64,000 bases of DNA from Vibrio aerogenes (GCF_024346755.1 NZ_AP024861.1:2480001-2544000); one strand, 5' to 3'; positions 9,282-17,531 are shown, counted from the stretch's first letter. The notes: generated by a model from the letters alone, not told the origin. Numbers and translations are program-made.

Positions 9282-9351
9282 TGTAATTTACTCCTATGGT
9301 TTCATCTTAAATACAGGTCAGGATTGACCGGATGGAAGCGAATGACCGGCA

Positions 9352-9376
9352 TAAAAAAACCGCCGGATGGCGGTTG
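9352..9376 (-). terminator. Rho-independent terminator after gpI
   Basis: On the minus strand AACCGCC-ATCC-GGCGGTT is followed by seven T. It lies between the gpI-like gene and the fibre cluster, which may therefore have its own promoter or rely on antitermination. Confidence 0.8.
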
Positions 9377-9416
9377 GTTTCATTTGTTTGGTTCAAAAAC
9401 ATTCACACCACTCATA

Positions 9417-10580
9417 TTAATCTGATTTATTTTCATGACTGTAATTCACACCAACAAGCACATATCCGGCATTGGACCAGGTCCGTTGATCCCAGCGTCC
9501 AATCCAGCTCATGCCAGATAACTCTGGTGTTTTTAACGTAATCCGTGTCCGGCCCTGTTCAATGCTGAAGTCAGTGCTCAGACATACATTTTCCAGGCGG
9601 TTCTCAGCAACACTGGCGGTGACTGGCAAGGTTGCATTCAATTCACCCGGATGATTTTCCAGCTGCAGTGTGTGCACCGGCTGCCATTCAAATCTCCAGG
9701 CATCATCCAGCTTATCTTCTGACAGCATAATCGTGCCGCCTACTTCAATCTGCCGGCGTGCACCCAATAAGGAATGCAAGCTGCCCAAGGCTTCACTGTC
9801 TGACAACACCATCGCCGCCTGAGAGAAGCGATGCTGGTCTTGAATCACCGGTTGTGCATCATAAAACAGACCTTCAGACACCAGGCGCCCATGATGGACA
9901 TAAATGCCAAAATCAAATTTATCATCCAGATGCATGTAGCTGAGCAATGGCCGGTCTTCGTAGGTTGCATTGTCAACCACGGTCCGGAAATGACTGCTTT
10001 CAATCCCCGGTTGTCCTATCGCGAGTTCACTTTGATAATCGCGGCGGAAAGAGAGTTTGGTTCCCTGATGGTCGACCCCCGAATAATCTGACAACAATTG
10101 TCCGAAATGACCTTCAGACAAAATCAGCGTCCGGACATCATAGCCATGATACATCCTGGATAAGCGGGAGCGGACCGGCGCAGAAAGCGCAGCGACACCA
10201 AACAAACGGGCGCGTTCTTCCTGCGTGGGGATTTTGCCGGGATCGACCTGATATTCATAAAAATGACGGCCGGGACTGTTTTCTTCGATGGTAATGTTAT
10301 CCATCCCAATCCAGCCCAGTGCAATTTTCAGGCTTTCCGGGGTTCCCCGTAAACGCTGCCAGATCAAGCCTTCTTTGATCACTTTCCTCAAGTCAGGCAC
10401 ATAAAGCAGGACGTCTTCAAGACCGTATTCCCAGATCAGCCAGTACAGCAGGTTATCTGCCGGTTCCTGCTTAAATGTTTTCAGCTGCTGAACCGCCAGA
10501 TTGACATCGTGATGAAGCCGGTTCGCCGTTTCGAGATCATACTGGAGCCTGGATGCATTTACGGGTAACAGTGTCATCAA
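9417..10580 (-). CDS. Tail protein I (baseplate), extended
   Basis: The 387-residue product has an N-terminal part (about 1-125) that matches the P2 gpI family: LLPVNASRLQYDLE, then LLYWLIWEYGLEDVL and a segment ending RGTPESLKIALGWIG. P2 gpI is only about 176 residues, so some 200 residues are added; that extension is beta-rich and contains a segment similar to itself (YHGYDVRTLILSEGHFGQLL). The start overlaps the gpJ stop. The family role is in baseplate assembly with gpJ. The extension may serve as a fibre attachment scaffold, which is inference. Confidence 0.85.
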   Translation of the reverse strand: MMTLLPVNASRLQYDLETANRLHHDVNLAVQQLKTFKQEPADNLLYWLIWEYGLEDVLLYVPDLRKVIKEGLIWQRLRGTPESLKIALGWIGMDNITIEENSPGRHFYEYQVDPGKIPTQEERARLFGVAALSAPVRSRLSRMYHGYDVRTLILSEGHFGQLLSDYSGVDHQGTKLSFRRDYQSELAIGQPGIESSHFRTVVDNATYEDRPLLSYMHLDDKFDFGIYVHHGRLVSEGLFYDAQPVIQDQHRFSQAAMVLSDSEALGSLHSLLGARRQIEVGGTIMLSEDKLDDAWRFEWQPVHTLQLENHPGELNATLPVTASVAENRLENVCLSTDFSIEQGRTRITLKTPELSGMSWIGRWDQRTWSNAGYVLVGVNYSHENKSD

Positions 10581-11422
10581 TACCCCCTGCCGTTCAGGCT
10601 GATATCCAGTTTTTCAATCACAGCATGCTGGTTTGCTCCAACCTGAATCACTTGTGTCGGTTCAAGGATATTGACTTCATACACACCACTTTTTTGCAGC
10701 TGCGCACTAATCCAGCTGGGCGTCACATCCCAGCCAAGACCAGCCTGCTGTTCCCACTGTTTCACCAGCCCTGATTTCAGCTCATCAATCACCGCTTCCG
10801 GCGTGGTATTCTGCAATACAATGGTCGCCGCAACCGGCACCTGAATCGTCTCGGCGGACACCACATTCACGGTATCAGTCAGCACTCTGACCTCGTCAGA
10901 ATTTACCGCCTGTTCAACCTTTGCCAGCGTTTCATCCAAATCGAAACCATGACGAACCAGAACCGAAACCCGGACCAATCCACCTTCCGGTGAGTCAATA
11001 CGCACATCACGAATAGCCAGCGGCGCCGCTTCAATTGCACGGCTCCGGTAATGGGCGATACTGCCTGCGGTACTCGACGCTTTGGTCCGCTCCCGGATGC
11101 GCTGACGATAGCTTTCATCATCTTCACCATCTGCACGGGGCAATCCGTAAAAATCGCCTAAATGATCGAGATCACCGCCAGTTGCAAAGGCGAGTAAGTT
11201 GGCTTTAACGCTTTCATTGATCCGCAGCCGGAGTAATGCTTCCCGGTAAGCTTCCGCTTCAATATTGATATTCAGCGGCTCACTTTCCAGCGCAAGCACA
11301 TCCTGATAATCAGGGTTCAGCTCAATCAGCTTCTGCCGCCGGGCTTCGATAAGTTGCTCAGCATCAAGCTGTTCAATAATATCCGGATCAGGCAGGTTCA
11401 GCGTCTGGTTAATTTCACTCAT
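10577..11422 (-). CDS. Baseplate assembly protein J
   Basis: This 281-residue protein matches the P2 gpJ / Mu gp47 family: FATGGDLDHLGDFYGLPRAD near 80-100, then YRQRIRERTKASSTAGS and AIRDVRIDSPEGG. Members form the baseplate wedge. The length is close to P2 gpJ (about 300). The ATG overlaps the gpW stop (ATGA), giving the coupled order V-(61 aa)-W-J-I seen in P2 and R-type pyocins. Confidence 0.92.
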   Translation of the reverse strand: MSEINQTLNLPDPDIIEQLDAEQLIEARRQKLIELNPDYQDVLALESEPLNINIEAEAYREALLRLRINESVKANLLAFATGGDLDHLGDFYGLPRADGEDDESYRQRIRERTKASSTAGSIAHYRSRAIEAAPLAIRDVRIDSPEGGLVRVSVLVRHGFDLDETLAKVEQAVNSDEVRVLTDTVNVVSAETIQVPVAATIVLQNTTPEAVIDELKSGLVKQWEQQAGLGWDVTPSWISAQLQKSGVYEVNILEPTQVIQVGANQHAVIEKLDISLNGRGY

Positions 11423-11760
11423 ATCGTTACCTGTATCCCATCCATGGTGATCGACTGACCATTGATCAGCATTTCACCATCAATATAAAGATTAATCTTT
11501 CCTGCATCGCCCCGTTCAGCCGTTAAATCTTTCAGACGAAACCGGGGTTCCCATTTCTCCAGCGCTTCCAGCGTGGCGGCATAAACATCCAGAAACCAGG
11601 CTTCATTGGTTGGATGATCAATCAGGTTAAATAAGTCAGACCCAAAATCACGCCGGAGAACCCTGCTGCCAACAGGCGTAGTCAGAATGGTAATGATGGA
11701 CTGACGAACATGATCAGGGCCGGATAATGTCCGGCCGGTTTGTGCATTCATTCCCTTCAT
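11419..11760 (-). CDS. Baseplate protein W (gp25-like)
   Basis: The product is 113 residues from the ATG at 11760 (MKGMNAQTGRTL). It contains the gpW/gp25 signature region SIITILTTPVGSRVLRRDFG, followed by NEAWFLDVYAATLEALEKWE. The T4 gp25 relatives form the baseplate wedge core and start sheath assembly. A longer frame to 11799 exists but would overlap the upstream gene. An AGGTG-type SD precedes the chosen ATG. Confidence 0.92.
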   Translation of the reverse strand: MKGMNAQTGRTLSGPDHVRQSIITILTTPVGSRVLRRDFGSDLFNLIDHPTNEAWFLDVYAATLEALEKWEPRFRLKDLTAERGDAGKINLYIDGEMLINGQSITMDGIQVTI

Positions 11761-11767
11761 GATGCAC

Positions 11768-11953
11768 CTACCTGACGGGGTAAGGCACAGAGTCAACAAT
11801 CACAACCGCATTTTCCTGAATATGTAACACGATGGCTTTGGCAATGGCGTCGGCCAGTTCTGTCACTTGTGAATGCGTATTACTGGTGTTAAAACCTGCA
11901 TTGTCTAAGTTCTCGACAATTAATTGTTCAAGCAAATCAGCATTAAGTGCCAT
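11768..11953 (-). CDS. Small conserved-position tail protein (61 aa)
   Basis: This 61-residue protein (MALNADLLEQLIVENLDNAG) starts one base after the gpV stop and ends seven bases before the gpW start. It is mostly helical with a short hydrophobic beta end (VVIVDSVPYPVR). I do not recognise a family. The tight packing between V and W and codon-like composition support a real gene. Confidence 0.65.
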   Translation of the reverse strand: MALNADLLEQLIVENLDNAGFNTSNTHSQVTELADAIAKAIVLHIQENAVVIVDSVPYPVR

Positions 11954-11954
11954 G

Positions 11955-12557
11955 TTATTTCCCCGCTGTAACTGTCCGGGAACCATCACCATGTGGTTTC
12001 CCGGTAAAATGACAAATGTGTGCAGTCGTGACACAAGGCGAGCCACCGTTCAAAGCAATCTTCGAAGCGGAAACATTGACATGACCCTGTGCAGAAACTT
12101 TGGCATCGGCCGACGTCTGCACCTGAATATTTTTGCTGGTTTTTATGTTCAGTGTTCCGGCTGAAACCACGTCTACCGTCGCATCAGCACCTTTGATATC
12201 AATCAGATACTGGTGCGCGTTCCGGTCATAGCTGATCACAGAACCATCTTTAAAGACTTTGGATTCTAATTCTTTGTTACTGCTGGGTGCCGGATGTTTC
12301 TCCTGATACAGGCTGGCAATAATGATACCCAGCGTCAGGTCACCCGACGGACATAAGACCACCACCTGTTCGCCAACATCCAGCGGGTGCCACGAGCGGT
12401 TATCACCAGCACGGTCAACCGCTCTGTCCAGCCAGGTACTGTTGAGCTCACCATCCTGCACCTTCACCTGCCCGTTATCGCCCAGCTCAGTCACGGTACA
12501 GAGACGAATCAGGCCATGCAGCTGACGCTCCAGCTCAGAAATCCGGTAACTCTCCAT
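11955..12557 (-). CDS. Baseplate assembly protein V (tail spike)
   Basis: The gene encodes 200 residues with gpV features: an N-terminal helix (YRISELERQLHGLIRLCTVT), an OB-fold region with WLDRAVDRAGDNRSWHPLDVGEQVVVLCPSGD, and a C-terminal beta-helix of short repeats (GADATVDVVSAGTLNIKTSK, then VSAQGHVNVSASKIALNGG). The end carries Cys and His residues (CVTTAHICHFTGKPH) that could bind a metal at the spike tip, as in P2 gpV. The trimer forms the central membrane-piercing spike. Confidence 0.9.
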   Translation of the reverse strand: MESYRISELERQLHGLIRLCTVTELGDNGQVKVQDGELNSTWLDRAVDRAGDNRSWHPLDVGEQVVVLCPSGDLTLGIIIASLYQEKHPAPSSNKELESKVFKDGSVISYDRNAHQYLIDIKGADATVDVVSAGTLNIKTSKNIQVQTSADAKVSAQGHVNVSASKIALNGGSPCVTTAHICHFTGKPHGDGSRTVTAGK

Positions 12558-13077
12558 CTCTCATCCTCATATATGATTCGATTGGGGGTGTTTCTCTTCC
12601 CGGTGCATAGCCCAGATAGGCTTCTTTGACCACAATGCCCTCTTTCACCGGTTTTGGCTCACCCAGATAAATCGTCTGCCGCCAGCTCACCACACGGGAT
12701 TCATAATCAACCTGATCCTGATATCTGGGTTTATCTGCATGGGCTTTAAGCGTATGCGGCCGTTCCATCACGCCACCACTGACCCAGAAACCGTTGCTGT
12801 AAATCAGTTGCGCAACAGAAGCGGCCATCTCCCATAATTCAACCAATGGCTGATCTTTTTTCGTCACACAGTGAATCGTGAAACAGCAATCCGCCGGATA
12901 ACGATAATCACCGGCATCTTTTGCCAGCGGAAAGGAATTCAGCTCCACCAACAGGGCGGGCGCTTTGGCCGCAAAATCAGTCGTCGGCGAATACGTTTCC
13001 ACAGTTATTCCGGTAAATGCATCTTTCAGGCGATCGACAATCCCCTGATGCACTTCCGTCAGTGTTGTTTGAGTCAT
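12535..13077 (-). CDS. Tail protein preceding gpV (tail terminator/completion candidate)
   Basis: The 180-residue product begins MTQTTLTEVHQGIVDRLKDA, with SPTTDFAAKAPALLVELNSF and a later RVVSWRQTIYLGE. It overlaps the gpV gene by 23 bp. In R-pyocin loci a gene of similar size sits between holin and gpV. That position, plus the similarity of its N-terminus to tail-terminator proteins, suggests tail completion. The assignment is tentative. Confidence 0.6.
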   Translation of the reverse strand: MTQTTLTEVHQGIVDRLKDAFTGITVETYSPTTDFAAKAPALLVELNSFPLAKDAGDYRYPADCCFTIHCVTKKDQPLVELWEMAASVAQLIYSNGFWVSGGVMERPHTLKAHADKPRYQDQVDYESRVVSWRQTIYLGEPKPVKEGIVVKEAYLGYAPGRETPPIESYMRMRDGELPDF

Positions 13078-13160
13078 AAGCTTGATCTGTCTGGTATGAG
13101 TAGAAAATTCAGCAGCCGAAAAGGCTTACCATTGAAATTGTTGAATCGCTTTGGCACCGG

Positions 13161-13397
13161 TCAGTTGACTGACCGCCGTTTCTCCAGCCGGGTGAGTACA
13201 AAGTTACTCATCACAATGGCAGAGCAAGCCAGTGTGACCACATCAGACAACTGCCAGTGAAAATGCCCGCTCAAGACCTGCTCAAACGACGCACTCAGCA
13301 GCGACTGAGCAAAAGAGCTTTGTGTCACACCGCTGGTAATCGCAACGGTTGCAGCCGTATTGCTGACTATGGTGGTGGTTGAGTGTGGTTCTGCCAT
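13161..13397 (-). CDS. Holin candidate
   Basis: The product is 78 residues with a Ser/Thr-rich N-terminus, one clear hydrophobic segment (VVTLACSAIVMSNFVL, about 52-68) and a basic tail (TRLEKRRSVN). This resembles phage holins of the T7/holin superfamily II type. The gene overlaps Rz1 by 31 bp and completes a compact lysis cassette. Holins permeabilise the inner membrane at a set time. Confidence 0.65.
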   Translation of the reverse strand: MAEPHSTTTIVSNTAATVAITSGVTQSSFAQSLLSASFEQVLSGHFHWQLSDVVTLACSAIVMSNFVLTRLEKRRSVN

Positions 13398-13648
13398 TGG
13401 CGAATACTCTTTTTATCGATGTTACAGTTGTTGAGTGCGTTTTCCATGCTGGCCATATACTCCACCAGCTGTGCATTTGTCGCACCTTGCTGCGGAATAT
13501 TAGGAACAGCAGTATCCCGGATCAGAAATACCGGAATCACTTGTTTTTGATATTCAGTCTTGACGATCACCCTTGGCTCGGGTGTTGCGGAGCAGCCGGA
13601 TAACAGCATCAGGGACATGAGCGTCAGACCACAATTTATATTCTTCAT
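13367..13648 (-). CDS. Rz1-like outer-membrane spanin lipoprotein
   Basis: The 93-residue product begins with a lipoprotein signal (MKNINCGLTLMSLMLLSGC) with the lipobox LLSGC. It has a Pro-rich C-terminus. It starts within the Rz gene in another frame (95-bp overlap), the classic Rz/Rz1 layout. Together with Rz it would fuse inner and outer membranes during lysis. Confidence 0.8.
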   Translation of the reverse strand: MKNINCGLTLMSLMLLSGCSATPEPRVIVKTEYQKQVIPVFLIRDTAVPNIPQQGATNAQLVEYMASMENALNNCNIDKKSIRQWQNHTQPPP

Positions 13649-13955
13649 CAGTTTTTCTCAGCCCTCGCAGTTGTTCCGACAGCTCCGCCAGCTCTTTACG
13701 GCTGCGGGTAATCGCAGCATCCCGGCGTGCCAGTACGGCTTCCTGTTGTTTCAATTCTCTTGCCAGTGCCTGTTTCGACGCTTCTGAGTCTTTCAGTTCG
13801 AGTGCTAACTCGTCCCGGTTGTTTCTCAAAAACTCGGCTTTACGGTTTGCCAGCATGAGTTTGGATTCCAGAGAATGAATGGCGAAGCGTTGCCAGCCAA
13901 ACAAACCTGCCATAAGTATGCTGACAACAATACCAATCATGATGCGGTTCATCAT
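13554..13955 (-). CDS. Rz-like inner-membrane spanin
   Basis: The 133-residue product has an N-terminal membrane segment (IMIGIVVSILMAGLFGW) followed by a long coiled coil rich in Glu, Lys, Arg and Ala (about 30-115). This is the i-spanin architecture. It overlaps the Rz1-like gene and follows the transglycosylase gene by 17 bp. Confidence 0.8.
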   Translation of the reverse strand: MMNRIMIGIVVSILMAGLFGWQRFAIHSLESKLMLANRKAEFLRNNRDELALELKDSEASKQALARELKQQEAVLARRDAAITRSRKELAELSEQLRGLRKTDEEYKLWSDAHVPDAVIRLLRNTRAKGDRQD

Positions 13956-13972
13956 TCATTCCATTCTGTGGA

Positions 13973-14530
13973 TTATTGATAAGTTAAACGTTGGTAGATA
14001 CGCCGGATTCGCGGCGCGTAGTTAATCGTTTCAGTGGCGTATTTGCCTGTCACGAAAGGTAAACAAGCCATGATCGGCTTGTAGCGTGAAGGATTACCAC
14101 AAAGCTTTTGGGCTTTGAGAATATTGCCACATCCTGCGTTATAGCAGGCTAATGCTAAGTTGTGCCTGTCCTCTTCGGGCCGCGGCCATTTCCAGACCCG
14201 GCGTAACTTCGCCATATAATAAGCACCAGCCGGAATGGCCAGTGACGGGTCTGTGCGTTTTCCGGATAAGTCCAGTTCCTGTGAGATTTGATGCCAGGTG
14301 CCGGGCATAAACTGCGCCAGCCCGGCAGCCCCGACCGGGCTGACAGCCTGCGGGTTTAATGCCGACTCCTGAATCAATTGTGCTTTATAGAGCTTCCAGG
14401 GAACAACCGGTAAATAGTGCCGGGCCGCCTTACGGATTTGCCAGTCGTATTGATTATGCCATGCAAATACTGAAGGCGAGGAAGACAGCAAAACAGCGAG
14501 CAGATAAATAAATCGCTTTCGAATGGCCAT
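13973..14530 (-). CDS. Lytic transglycosylase endolysin (SLT fold)
   Basis: The gene encodes 185 residues from the ATG at 14530 with a signal-peptide-like start (IYLLAVLLSSSPSVFA). The SLT motifs are present: LIQESALNPQAVSPVGAAGL with catalytic Glu in QES, QFMPGTW, and LALACYNAGCGN. This is the soluble-lytic-transglycosylase type cutting the glycan MurNAc-GlcNAc bond. The export signal suggests Sec-dependent delivery, not strict holin dependence. The start region overlaps the upstream membrane-protein gene by 77 bp. Confidence 0.85.
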   Translation of the reverse strand: MAIRKRFIYLLAVLLSSSPSVFAWHNQYDWQIRKAARHYLPVVPWKLYKAQLIQESALNPQAVSPVGAAGLAQFMPGTWHQISQELDLSGKRTDPSLAIPAGAYYMAKLRRVWKWPRPEEDRHNLALACYNAGCGNILKAQKLCGNPSRYKPIMACLPFVTGKYATETINYAPRIRRIYQRLTYQ

Positions 14531-14675
14531 CGAGTTCACTCCACCATGTTTTGAAAACAAATCCCATCCGGTAGTCCAGCCAACGTAGTGTGAACCACGC
14601 TAAAGCCACTACAACAAATGAGCGGAACAGTGAGATCAGGAAACCAAACACAGCGACAAAGTTAATGTCTGTCAT
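14454..14675 (-). CDS. Small membrane protein of lysis cassette
   Basis: The 73-residue product has two hydrophobic stretches (FVAVFGFLISLFRSFVVVALAW and CFAVFLAFSICMA) separated by a polar stretch. Position at the head of the lysis cassette suggests a holin, antiholin or pinholin. The C-terminal third overlaps the transglycosylase gene in another frame, so it could be shorter. No family was recognised. Confidence 0.55.
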   Translation of the reverse strand: MTDINFVAVFGFLISLFRSFVVVALAWFTLRWLDYRMGFVFKTWWSELDGHSKAIYLSARCFAVFLAFSICMA

Positions 14676-14730
14676 GATGTTTGCCTTGATTAAGATTCAG
14701 TGAAAGATGAATCATCGGAATTTCAGGTAT

Positions 14731-14758
14731 AAAAAAACCGCCTGAGCGGCGGTTTTTA
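14731..14758 (-). terminator. Bidirectional hairpin terminator before the lysis genes
   Basis: AAAAACCGCC-TGAGC-GGCGGTTTTT has A and T tracts on both sides, so it can end transcription either way. On the minus strand it lies just after the 14782-15468 gene and before all lysis and tail genes, the place where a late antiterminator would act. Confidence 0.85.
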
Positions 14759-14781
14759 TGTCCTAGGCGTAATTTACCAAC

Positions 14782-15468
14782 CTAGTGATACGAAGTATAT
14801 ATTGCCCCGTTTTTATTTGCAAGCTCTTTTTTAAAAATTTTTCTCGCCGTCAAATCATAATTCATCAACAGGGTTCTCAGCGTTTCAACATGCGCTGCCC
14901 AGTCAGCCCAGTGATTCTGATAATAACGCTTCCGTTTATTCCGGAATGCATCACTGTCTTCTTCTTTTTCTTCACAGTCCACATCAACCAGGACATGAAT
15001 CAAAAATGCTTTAGTGGATACCGGCTTATAACGCACTTCGCCGTCAATCACTTCGACACCGGCACCACGGGACTGTTCCAGTGCCAGTGCACCGGCGATC
15101 ACTTCGATTAATGCTTTGATGCGCTTGAATGTCCGGTGTTGGATGAGCTTACCCTTTTCTGATTCAGCAATCACCCAGTCATTCAGCACATGCTCAAACA
15201 ACCGCTCTTTATTACGGGCCGCATTCCACATCGGTGCCGCATAAGCAAACAAACTCCAGTCCGCCAGATGTGGCGCCTTTTCAGCCATCCGGTCAACAGC
15301 AGCCAGTATTTTCCCGCTATCCAGCTTCGCACCAATTTCTATATCTGAAGCGCCGTGACTCCGGCCGGTATTCACACCGGCGTCATTGCTCTTCCCGCGG
15401 ACACCTTCTGTGGCTCTGCCTAATGCAAATGGTAATTCCCAACGCTCAAAGTTTGTGACTAATCCCAT
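14782..15468 (-). CDS. LexA-boxed phage protein, late-regulator candidate
   Basis: The 228-residue product begins MGLVTNFERWELPFALGRAT. It contains LADWSLFAYAAPMWNAARNK near 90-110, a helical stretch around RIKALIEVIAGALALEQSRG, an acidic patch (VDCEEKEEDSD) and a basic C-terminus. I do not recognise the family and no zinc motif is visible. The gene sits between the replication genes and the lysis cassette, directly after a LexA box and directly before a strong terminator. That is the place of a Q-type antiterminator or another late activator. The role is inferred from context, not from sequence similarity. Confidence 0.6.
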   Translation of the reverse strand: MGLVTNFERWELPFALGRATEGVRGKSNDAGVNTGRSHGASDIEIGAKLDSGKILAAVDRMAEKAPHLADWSLFAYAAPMWNAARNKERLFEHVLNDWVIAESEKGKLIQHRTFKRIKALIEVIAGALALEQSRGAGVEVIDGEVRYKPVSTKAFLIHVLVDVDCEEKEEDSDAFRNKRKRYYQNHWADWAAHVETLRTLLMNYDLTARKIFKKELANKNGAIYTSYH

Positions 15469-15496
15469 ATTTGTTTCCTCGCAAATTTCATCACAA

Positions 15497-15516
15497 TACT
15501 GTAATTATATACAGTA
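15497..15516 (-). promoter_or_regulatory. LexA (SOS) box overlapping a promoter
   Basis: The sequence TACTGTAATTATATACAGTA is a near-perfect dyad fitting the gammaproteobacterial LexA consensus CTGT-N8-ACAG with TA flanks. On the minus strand the centre supplies a TATAAT -10 element, so LexA would block the promoter of the gene starting at 15468. Confidence 0.88.
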
Positions 15517-15613
15517 TTTTTATTTCAAATCATAGAGCACCCAAACCGTTTTCTGGCCGGAAAACGATGCGCACATGATTTTTGTTGTTCAATGATTAAA
15601 AGATATTCTTAAT

Positions 15614-15703
15614 TTATTCTGAAAAATGAGTGATCCAGAAGAGTGCCATACAGCATGTGATACCCAGCCAGAATCCCCAGTCTGGTTGTAAAAGTTCTGT
15701 CAT
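15614..15703 (-). CDS. Small membrane protein (29 aa)
   Basis: The product is MTELLQPDWGFWLGITCCMA followed by LFWITHFSE. The ATG overlaps the stop of the upstream gene as ATGA (15700-15703). It has a single short hydrophobic helix. The gene is too small for a family assignment, and support rests on translational coupling. Confidence 0.5.
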   Translation of the reverse strand: MTELLQPDWGFWLGITCCMALFWITHFSE

Positions 15704-15915
15704 GCCGGCAATCCAATCTCATCAAGTAAAATTTTACTGGTATTCGCGGTGTGCTCGCCTTGTTCGACTCTGATTTGCACCCCTTTCTTTCTCGCTTTCG
15801 CGACCAGACGAACCAGTTCGACGATATGAACATTGAGTGCTTCACATAATTCAGCCGGTGACCAGACCCGCGGCCGGGCAGTCATCAGTTGGTGTAGATC
15901 TTTTTCAGTTGCCAT
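15700..15915 (-). CDS. Small HTH-like phage protein
   Basis: The 71-residue product starts at the ATG at 15915 (MATEKDLHQLMTARPRVWSP) and contains a winged-helix-like segment (SPAELCEALNVHIVELVRLV, then AKARKKG). The start overlaps the P-like gene end by 11 bp, and a GGAGGAAAC SD is present. It is probably a DNA-binding accessory of the replication operon. The family is not recognised. Confidence 0.6.
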   Translation of the reverse strand: MATEKDLHQLMTARPRVWSPAELCEALNVHIVELVRLVAKARKKGVQIRVEQGEHTANTSKILLDEIGLPA

Positions 15916-16630
15916 GGACGTTTCCTCCAAAATATTGTTGTTTTAATTGTTGAATTTTTGATAATCCCGCTTTTCTGCGGCGTTCTTTCTCTTCAAGTGT
16001 CAGCGTTCTTTCCCCCGGTTCAGGCAGCAGCACCGGACACAGCTGACTGATGTCCTCCCCGATGGCGACCTTGCGGATCAACCCGTCGTAATGGGACTGG
16101 AAGACCGGAAACAGCTTTTGCTGACTCAGATGGGTTAAATCCCAGTGACCAATCTGATGAAATGCAGCCTGTACCACCATCGGTAAATGCTGTCTGGTTT
16201 CTTCGTAGCGAAAATCACCAATCATCGCAAAGGCCTGTTCTGCCGTTGGCAAATTCAGCGCTTCACAGGTCGGCACACACCAGCGGATAAACTGCCCCAC
16301 ACTCGGAACATGCGGGGATCCAGACTGACGCGCCTTCTGCAAGCCCAGTTCAATCTGCCGGGTGTGATAGATCCGGCTTTCAAACAGGGCAATCGTCCAG
16401 GTCCGTTTGGCATTATTGAGTGACGATTTATCCGGGAAAGCCACCCGCCAGGCAGGAAAGATCACCTGCAACTCCGTAAAAATATGATTGACCAACCGGG
16501 CCGTCTGTGTGGAAACCACCGGCTGTCTGGTATTGGACTGCTGAGACTGTCCCGCCTGAGGCTGGTCGTAAGTCCCTGTAATTTCAGTCTGACGAACCTG
16601 TTGTGCCAGTTCAGCGATATTTCTCATCAT
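15905..16630 (-). CDS. Replication protein P-like (helicase loader)
   Basis: The 241-residue product has the lambda-P family core: TARLVNHIFTELQVIFPAWR, then AFPDKSSLNNAKRTWTIALF and a later VPSVGQFIRWC. These proteins deliver the host DnaB helicase to the phage origin. It directly follows the O-like gene (adjacent start and stop at 16630), the usual O-P pairing. The length matches lambda P (233). Confidence 0.8.
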   Translation of the reverse strand: MMRNIAELAQQVRQTEITGTYDQPQAGQSQQSNTRQPVVSTQTARLVNHIFTELQVIFPAWRVAFPDKSSLNNAKRTWTIALFESRIYHTRQIELGLQKARQSGSPHVPSVGQFIRWCVPTCEALNLPTAEQAFAMIGDFRYEETRQHLPMVVQAAFHQIGHWDLTHLSQQKLFPVFQSHYDGLIRKVAIGEDISQLCPVLLPEPGERTLTLEEKERRRKAGLSKIQQLKQQYFGGNVHGN

Positions 16631-17433
16631 CAGACTCCCAAAACCAGCCCGTCTGCCCAGCTGGTATCGCCACTATGAAAATCCGGCTGCTCTGCGCGCA
16701 GAGGTGCTTTGCGGCCCGGCACCTGAGACACTGAGTTTTGCAGCCACAACGCTTTAAAACTCCGCCAGCCACGGTATTCCCACTCATCCAGACAATCCTG
16801 CAAACTCAGTCCTGACTGCTGTCCGGCAAGGGCAAACTCTTTTGCCAGCATGCTCAACACTTTCTGTGTCACCGGTGCTTTACCTGCATTGGTTTTACGA
16901 ATACGCAAAATATCTTTCACCTGCTGCTCAGAAATCTCCCCAAACACTGAAAAGTCCAGTGGCTGTCTGCGCGTTGTTATTTGATCATTTGATGGATCAT
17001 TTAATGGATCCCTTGATGGTTTATCGCCGGATTCCGCCCTACCCCTGGCCGGGATCTGACTAACCCCGGCCAGTTGTTTGGTCTGGTCCGGATTTGAACA
17101 GTCGAAATTCGCCTGTTCATTGTCCAGTTGATCATTGACCATTTTTCTCAACCGCATCACCGGCAGCTGATATTGGTTACTTGCCCGTACCAGCTTGCCA
17201 CTGTCAGCTTTTCTGAACTGGTTTTTCCGGGTAAGCCAGCCCGCCGTTTCCAGTTTTTTCAGGGTGGTTTTGACAGTCGTCGCCGATACACCCGACTTCC
17301 GGGCAATCGTATCAATGGACGGCCAGCAAAAACCGCTGTCATCGGCATGATCAGCCAGACACAGCATCACCAGCTTGTCGGATCCTCTGAATACCTGAAT
17401 ATCCCATACATAACTCATTACTTTGACAGACAT
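16630..17433 (-). CDS. Replication protein O-like (origin binding)
   Basis: The product is 267 residues from the ATG at 17433 (MSVKVMSYVWDIQVFRGSDK), which has an AAGGGGA SD; a frame start at 17460 lacks one. The N-terminal winged-helix (WPSIDTIARKSGVSATTVKT, then LKKLETAGWLTR) is that of phage replication proteins. A low-complexity linker with Asp-Pro-Ser/Asn repeats (DPLNDPSNDQ) follows, then a C-terminal domain with LDEWEYRGWRSFKALWLQ. The linker region could hold origin iterons at 16975-17025 (repeated ATGGATCATTT-like units), as in lambda O. Confidence 0.75.
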   Translation of the reverse strand: MSVKVMSYVWDIQVFRGSDKLVMLCLADHADDSGFCWPSIDTIARKSGVSATTVKTTLKKLETAGWLTRKNQFRKADSGKLVRASNQYQLPVMRLRKMVNDQLDNEQANFDCSNPDQTKQLAGVSQIPARGRAESGDKPSRDPLNDPSNDQITTRRQPLDFSVFGEISEQQVKDILRIRKTNAGKAPVTQKVLSMLAKEFALAGQQSGLSLQDCLDEWEYRGWRSFKALWLQNSVSQVPGRKAPLRAEQPDFHSGDTSWADGLVLGV

Positions 17434-17531
17434 CTTTTCCCCTTTTTCTGACGTTGACATACAGCTTTAATTGTTTGGAAAACCAAATCAGAACGGTTCT
17501 CTTGTTTTGCTTGTAGTGTTATTCTTGTCAC
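17418..17531 (-). CDS. Small basic phage protein (37 aa)
   Basis: The frame starts at GTG 17531, six bases after a full AAGGAG SD, and encodes MTRITLQAKQENRSDLVFQT followed by IKAVCQRQKKGKRCLSK. It overlaps the O-like start by 16 bp. The position, between the Cro-like gene and O, is that of cII or small regulators in lambdoid phages. No family was recognised, and the evidence is the SD plus coupling. Confidence 0.45.
   Translation of the reverse strand: MTRITLQAKQENRSDLVFQTIKAVCQRQKKGKRCLSK

Noticed and set aside
16970..17030. Firm call of phage origin iterons in the O-like gene
   Set aside because: The ATGGATCATTT-like units repeat three to four times, but this may only reflect the Asp-Pro-Ser/Asn codon repeats; I mention it in the gene entry and do not list it separately.
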